This document shows, piece after piece, positions 7,897-11,054 of a DNA stretch of 11,054 bases (the stretch's first letter is position 1; each line of letters starts with the position of its first letter). The stretch comes from JAKBCQ01 sp021807585 (GTDB lineage Bacteria > Planctomycetota > Planctomycetia > Isosphaerales > Isosphaeraceae). The notes under the pieces are model-generated. The model had not been told where the DNA came from. It ran no database searches and was given only the letters and a program-made list of their open reading frames with translations. Position numbers and translations under genes: made by a program. The stretch spans positions 1 to 11,054 of the forward strand of contig DAHWFG010000501.1 of assembly GCA_027325115.1 (NCBI GenBank), given 5' to 3'.

Positions 7897-8709
7897 TCAA
7901 CCTCGCCTTGAAAAATCAATCGCGAGCCCATCGTAGGCGGGCTCGACCCGATCGGGCAAGCCGGCGAGCACAGTTTCATGATCAAAACTATGCGATATAT
8001 GTGTTAAATACGCGTGCTTCGGATTCAATCGCTCGATCACCTCCAAAGCCTGTTCCAGGTTGAAGTGCGTCGGATGCGGCTCGTACCGGAGCGCGTCGAG
8101 GATCAATACGTCGAGCCCCATCAGCGCCTCCATACTCGCCTGGGGAATCCGGCTCACGTCGGTGCAATACGCCAAATCGCCGATCCGAAACCCAAGCACC
8201 GCGAACCGACCGTGATCGAGCCGAACCGGTAAGATCGTCTCCCCCAAAACCTCAAACCGCTCACCGGGTGCGATCGGATGGAATTCGAGCTTGGGAACGC
8301 CGCCATAACCGATCCGTTTTGAGATCTCGTCGAACGCGTACGGAAACGCCTGACGAATCGTCGTCTCGGTCTCAAGCTCGCAATAAACCGGCAACGGACC
8401 CTTGAGATACTTCGGGAACAACCGCGCATCGTCGAGCCCGAATAGATGATCGGCGTGATGATGCGTGTAACAGATCGCGTGCACGACGCCGATCCGCTCG
8501 CGTAAAAGCTGAATCCGCATCTCGGGAGTCGTGTCGATCAGCAAATTCCCCCGCTCAAGCTCGATCAACACGCTCGGACGCGTCCTCTGATTGCGCGGGT
8601 CGGTCGACCGACACACCGAGCATTCGCAGCCGATCATCGGCACGCCGACCGATGTCCCCGTCCCCAAGAAAATCAAGCGTCGCAAAGGCTTACGTAACTC
8701 GTCGGCCAA
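7897..8709 (-). CDS. PhnP-like MBL-fold metallo-hydrolase
   Basis: Metallo-beta-lactamase-fold phosphodiesterase-type hydrolase resembling PhnP. Counting from the TTG at 8709 (270 residues): LGTGTSVGVP at 15-24; GCECSVC at 27-33, whose cysteines 28, 30 and 33 match the structural zinc site of PhnP; the catalytic THHHADH at 82-88; HG at 166-167; D205 in LILDALR, the bridging aspartate position; HPTHF at 212-216; and LTHISH at 235-240 with the last metal histidine. No phosphonate genes are nearby, so a cyclic ribosyl-phosphate substrate is only a guess. The frame stays open to 9009, but that 100-residue extension is arginine-rich, outside the family and runs across the start of the divergent gene. 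The TTG at 8709 is preceded by GGGGGAA at 7 bases and suits the family start; TTG at 8685 or 8676 are alternatives, since no ATG lies before the conserved region. Confidence 0.9.
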   Translation of the reverse strand: MADELRKPLRRLIFLGTGTSVGVPMIGCECSVCRSTDPRNQRTRPSVLIELERGNLLIDTTPEMRIQLLRERIGVVHAICYTHHHADHLFGLDDARLFPKYLKGPLPVYCELETETTIRQAFPYAFDEISKRIGYGGVPKLEFHPIAPGERFEVLGETILPVRLDHGRFAVLGFRIGDLAYCTDVSRIPQASMEALMGLDVLILDALRYEPHPTHFNLEQALEVIERLNPKHAYLTHISHSFDHETVLAGLPDRVEPAYDGLAIDFSRRG

Positions 8710-8943
8710 CCGTCGTTCCCCCGCTCTCCGTCGCGCAACCGCGCGGCACAAACGTCGATCTCGCGTACGCTCGTCGCCGCGATTGCGCTCTTGTCTGGTC
8801 AAATCGAACGAAAATCGATTATAAGGACGATCGAGCGCCGGAGCGACCGTCTTGTTCTCCCGAGGAGATCGGCGGGGAAAAGACGAAGGAATCGAGGCCG
8901 TCAACCCGATTCGCTCCCCACGCGAGCAAGGAGGCGACGCGCC
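8710..8943. promoter_or_regulatory. Divergent intergenic region
   Basis: These 234 bases separate the diverging metallo-hydrolase and GT-C-like genes and should hold promoters for both. Both reading frames run open through it, but the translated extensions are arginine-rich and unlike either family. A shared AT-rich patch at 8811-8825 contains TATAAT on the minus strand (8823 to 8818, no convincing -35) and TATAAG on the plus strand (8820-8825, with TGGTCA 18 bases upstream at 8796-8801). Both assignments are tentative. Confidence 0.4.
8928..8934 (+). promoter_or_regulatory. Strong Shine-Dalgarno fixing the GT-C-like gene start
   Basis: AAGGAGG lies 9 bases before the GTG at 8944. It is the only near-consensus ribosome site I see in the window. 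It decides the start against the TTG at 8791, which would add 51 arginine-rich residues with no family character. Confidence 0.8.
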
Positions 8944-10647
8944 GTGACGATCCTCAAACACGCGTCGACATCTCTTGATCCCCTTCAAATCCATCCGATC
9001 GTAAATCACGATCGCGATCCGCTCGATTCGTCGGATCGAAGCGACGACGCTCGGCTCGGCCGCCTTCTTCGACCTCTAACAATCGCCCTTGCGACGCTCT
9101 GCGTCGTCCAATTCATATCGTGGGTTCCTCATTATCTCACATGGCCATTATACGCCGATCATGATGTTTTCGCTTCGGTCGCGCGCGAATGGAACGCGGG
9201 AAAACTTCCCTACCGCGAGGCCCTCTGCGATAACTTCCCCGGTCCGATTTATCTCGCGTGGATCGCCGACCGAATCGGCGGGCCGATGCGAACACGGCCC
9301 CTTTACGCGCTCGACGCGACGCTCCTCGCGACCGTCGCCGCCGCCGCGGTCGTATGGAGCAAACGCGAACTCGGATCGACCCTCCCCGGCTGGATTATGA
9401 TTATCAATTTATTTGGATATTATTTTACGCAGAATTACAGCCAGACCGCGCAGCGCGATTGGCAAGCGCCTTTATTTTCACTTTTAGGAATCTTGATCAT
9501 ACGATCGTCCCCGAGATCGAAGATCGCGATGATCGCGTCGGCGATTTGCGCCGCGACCGCGGTCGTCTTCCGCCCGCAGACGATCCTCTTCACGCCGATC
9601 TATTGGACGGCGTTGATTGATGAATCGAACCTCGGCCTGAAACGGTCGATCGCGCGGATCTTCGGCTGGTGCGCGATCGCCGCCGCGGTTTCGGCGCTCG
9701 AGTTCGCTCCGATCTTGGCCTGGGGGTTGTGGGGCGACTTCACCGGATCGCTCGCGATCGTCTCTTACGGGGGTGCATATCATCGCACGAGCGGCTTTCG
9801 AATCGTCTCGACCTGGCTCAATCAATTTGAGCGCGGCGAGGCGATCGCTCTCGCCGCGGCGTTTTGCGCACTATTAAGAACGGGGACGAAAGATCGCCGC
9901 GAACGGTCGCTTTTTGTCTCGGCGATCGGGGCGCTCACCCTCGCGTCGCTCTATAAACCTCTCAGCCCCTACCCACACGAGTATTTGAATCATCCTTTGG
10001 TGATCTTTTGGTGCTGGAGCGCCGCGATCCTGGCGGGCTGGATTCTTCGGCTGCGCCGCGGGGGTGAATTGAGGTTGATCGCGCTTGGTTTATTGATCGG
10101 CGTACACGGCGGTCTCAAGCCCGAGTTCTGCAATCCCGCGCGGTCGGTTCATGCACTCGTTCATCTTGATCACGGCGATCTCCCGCTCGAAGCGCCCGCG
10201 GGATACACGCGACACGCGCGGGTTTCGCTTTCGGCGGCGTATCGCTGGAGCGATTATCGTAATGTTCTAGAATACTTGCGCAACGATCTTCCCGCGGGGA
10301 TCAAGATCGCCAATGCGCTCAAGGGTTCGCCGGCGTTATTGGCGCCGTCGGGGCGTCGCTCGGCGTTTCCCGCCGAGTCGATCGCCTGGCTTCGACTTGT
10401 GAAACCAGGTGACGAGAACGTATTTATCCGATCACTTGAGGAATGCGTCGATTCGGCGGTCGTTTGGAGTCCCTTGGAGTTCGAGCACGGCATGAAGCCT
10501 CGGCTTGAAGGTTTGCGATCGACGATTATGAGATTGTATCGTCCCCGCGCGAAATTCGGCGCGATCGAGATCTGGGAGCGGATTCCCCTCATCCCAAAGA
10601 CATCGAAAGATCGGAATCCTTTGTCATTCAACCGAACGACGCGTTAA
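8944..10647 (+). CDS. Polytopic membrane protein, probable GT-C-type glycosyltransferase
   Basis: A 567-residue integral membrane protein that looks like a GT-C-fold glycosyltransferase (GT39/ArnT/PMT-like), an enzyme class using polyprenyl-phosphate sugars outside the cytoplasmic membrane. After a polar 40-residue amino end the first helix (about 43-62) leads into YADHDVFASVAREWNAGKLP at 70-89, then a DNFPGPIYL stretch; an acidic pair in this first loop followed by a G-x-x-PY and a PGP segment is the usual GT-C arrangement, with D72 and D74 as candidate catalytic residues. About nine to eleven further hydrophobic segments reach residue 390, and residues about 430-550 form a soluble tail, probably outside. 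Donor and acceptor are unknown. GTG start chosen from AAGGAGG 9 bases upstream. It diverges from the metallo-hydrolase and stands alone on its strand. The codons for residues 151-161 are almost all A/T-ending. A non-catalytic membrane protein cannot be excluded. Confidence 0.75.
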   Translation: MTILKHASTSLDPLQIHPIVNHDRDPLDSSDRSDDARLGRLLRPLTIALATLCVVQFISWVPHYLTWPLYADHDVFASVAREWNAGKLPYREALCDNFPGPIYLAWIADRIGGPMRTRPLYALDATLLATVAAAAVVWSKRELGSTLPGWIMIINLFGYYFTQNYSQTAQRDWQAPLFSLLGILIIRSSPRSKIAMIASAICAATAVVFRPQTILFTPIYWTALIDESNLGLKRSIARIFGWCAIAAAVSALEFAPILAWGLWGDFTGSLAIVSYGGAYHRTSGFRIVSTWLNQFERGEAIALAAAFCALLRTGTKDRRERSLFVSAIGALTLASLYKPLSPYPHEYLNHPLVIFWCWSAAILAGWILRLRRGGELRLIALGLLIGVHGGLKPEFCNPARSVHALVHLDHGDLPLEAPAGYTRHARVSLSAAYRWSDYRNVLEYLRNDLPAGIKIANALKGSPALLAPSGRRSAFPAESIAWLRLVKPGDENVFIRSLEECVDSAVVWSPLEFEHGMKPRLEGLRSTIMRLYRPRAKFGAIEIWERIPLIPKTSKDRNPLSFNRTTR

Positions 10648-11054
10648 ATAAAACTCCAGCCGATCGAATGAATGAAAGAACCCGTCAAGCAATCGCTGAG
10701 GCTGAAGATCGTGACAATTCCATCCGATTATGAAAAGCCACGTCGCAACTCACAGATAACTGCTTACATAATAATCTTATTGCGTTTTCGATGACTTGTT
10801 AGCCGATCCCATTTCGATCCAAAGGTGATGGATCCGGATCGAATTCGTTCGACACGATTTGGCTCGATGATGATCGGATACCGATGTCGAGATCCCCCGC
10901 TCATCGACGCAATCGAAGTGACCGAGCTTTTCTTCCGATCTCCATTCGCAATCATCTCCGGCATTTTCGCTCGATAGATCCATTATCCATTGATTAATCA
11001 TATCATACCAATAAGCCGCCGTTTTTTTCTGGATATAGCCGATCATCGCAGCGG
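10648..11054. other. Region without a firm gene
   Basis: These 407 bases downstream of the GT-C-like gene contain no RNA gene, repeat or terminator hairpin that I can recognise. Base composition is more AT-rich than the genes. Two overlapping minus-strand frames exist, at 10764-10964 and at 10777 to the right edge. Only the second is entered, at low confidence, because it runs out of the window without a stop. Confidence 0.5.
10777..11054 (-). CDS. Doubtful partial hypothetical protein, carboxyl end
   Basis: A minus-strand frame stays open from the right edge to a TAA at 10777, giving at least 91 residues; the first internal ATG is at 11046. The translation has a tryptophan- and tyrosine-containing stretch (AAYWYDMINQWIMDL) and then a charged, cysteine-containing tail, with no motif I recognise. 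If real it is the carboxyl end of a gene starting outside the window and converging with the GT-C-like gene. Its codons are not clearly those of the other genes, and a competing frame overlaps it, so it may be non-coding. Confidence 0.25.
   Translation of the reverse strand, partial: AAMIGYIQKKTAAYWYDMINQWIMDLSSENAGDDCEWRSEEKLGHFDCVDERGISTSVSDHHRAKSCRTNSIRIHHLWIEMGSANKSSKTQ

Noticed and set aside
8791..8943. Amino-terminal extension of the GT-C-like protein to the TTG at 8791
   Set aside because: The added 51 residues are arginine-rich and the GTG at 8944 has an AAGGAGG at ideal distance.
8710..9009. Amino-terminal extension of the metallo-hydrolase to the ATG at 9009
   Set aside because: It adds 100 basic residues absent from the family and overlaps the start of the divergent gene, whose ribosome site at 8928-8934 is strong.

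Overview
The window is GC-rich, gene-dense bacterial chromosome and most probably comes from a member of the Planctomycetota. The evidence is indirect. It carries a eukaryote-type UDPGP pyrophosphorylase, a PhnP-like metallo-hydrolase with a GTGTSVGVPMIGC amino end, and a large membrane-anchored HEVAH protein, a combination I associate with planctomycetes. No rRNA, tRNA, CRISPR array, insertion sequence or phage gene is visible, and I see no defence or mobile island.

Layout. (1) 1-1572, plus strand: an APC-superfamily amino-acid permease whose frame is open to the left edge. (2) 1607-4110, minus strand: a probable operon transcribed manC (mannose-1-phosphate guanylyltransferase), then ruvX (YqgF-type Holliday junction resolvase), then an atypical YeeZ-like SDR oxidoreductase. 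It is preceded by a 231-base AT-rich control region with a near-perfect 18-base palindrome. (3) 4342-8709, minus strand: a PhnP-like metallo-hydrolase, a UDPGP-family nucleotide-sugar pyrophosphorylase and a membrane-anchored gluzincin-like protein, one behind the other. (4) 8944-10647, plus strand: a multi-spanning GT-C-like membrane protein, divergent from the metallo-hydrolase across a 234-base spacer and started by a textbook Shine-Dalgarno sequence. (5) 10648-11054: no firm gene, only a doubtful partial reading frame entering from the right edge.

How the genes fit together: ManC makes GDP-mannose and the UDPGP enzyme makes UDP-GlcNAc or UDP-glucose. The GT-C-like protein is the kind of enzyme that adds a lipid-linked sugar on the outer face of a membrane, and the SDR enzyme is of a nucleotide-sugar-like fold. 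A surface-glycan theme is therefore plausible, but RuvX, the permease and the metallo-hydrolase are housekeeping or unrelated genes and no complete pathway is present.

The points most worth a second look are the HEVAH membrane protein with its large uncharacterised carboxyl half, the short islands of A/T-ending codons scattered through otherwise GC-rich genes, the enrichment of the palindrome GCGATCGC, and the putative operator upstream of manC. I found no convincing evidence of an undescribed multi-gene system.
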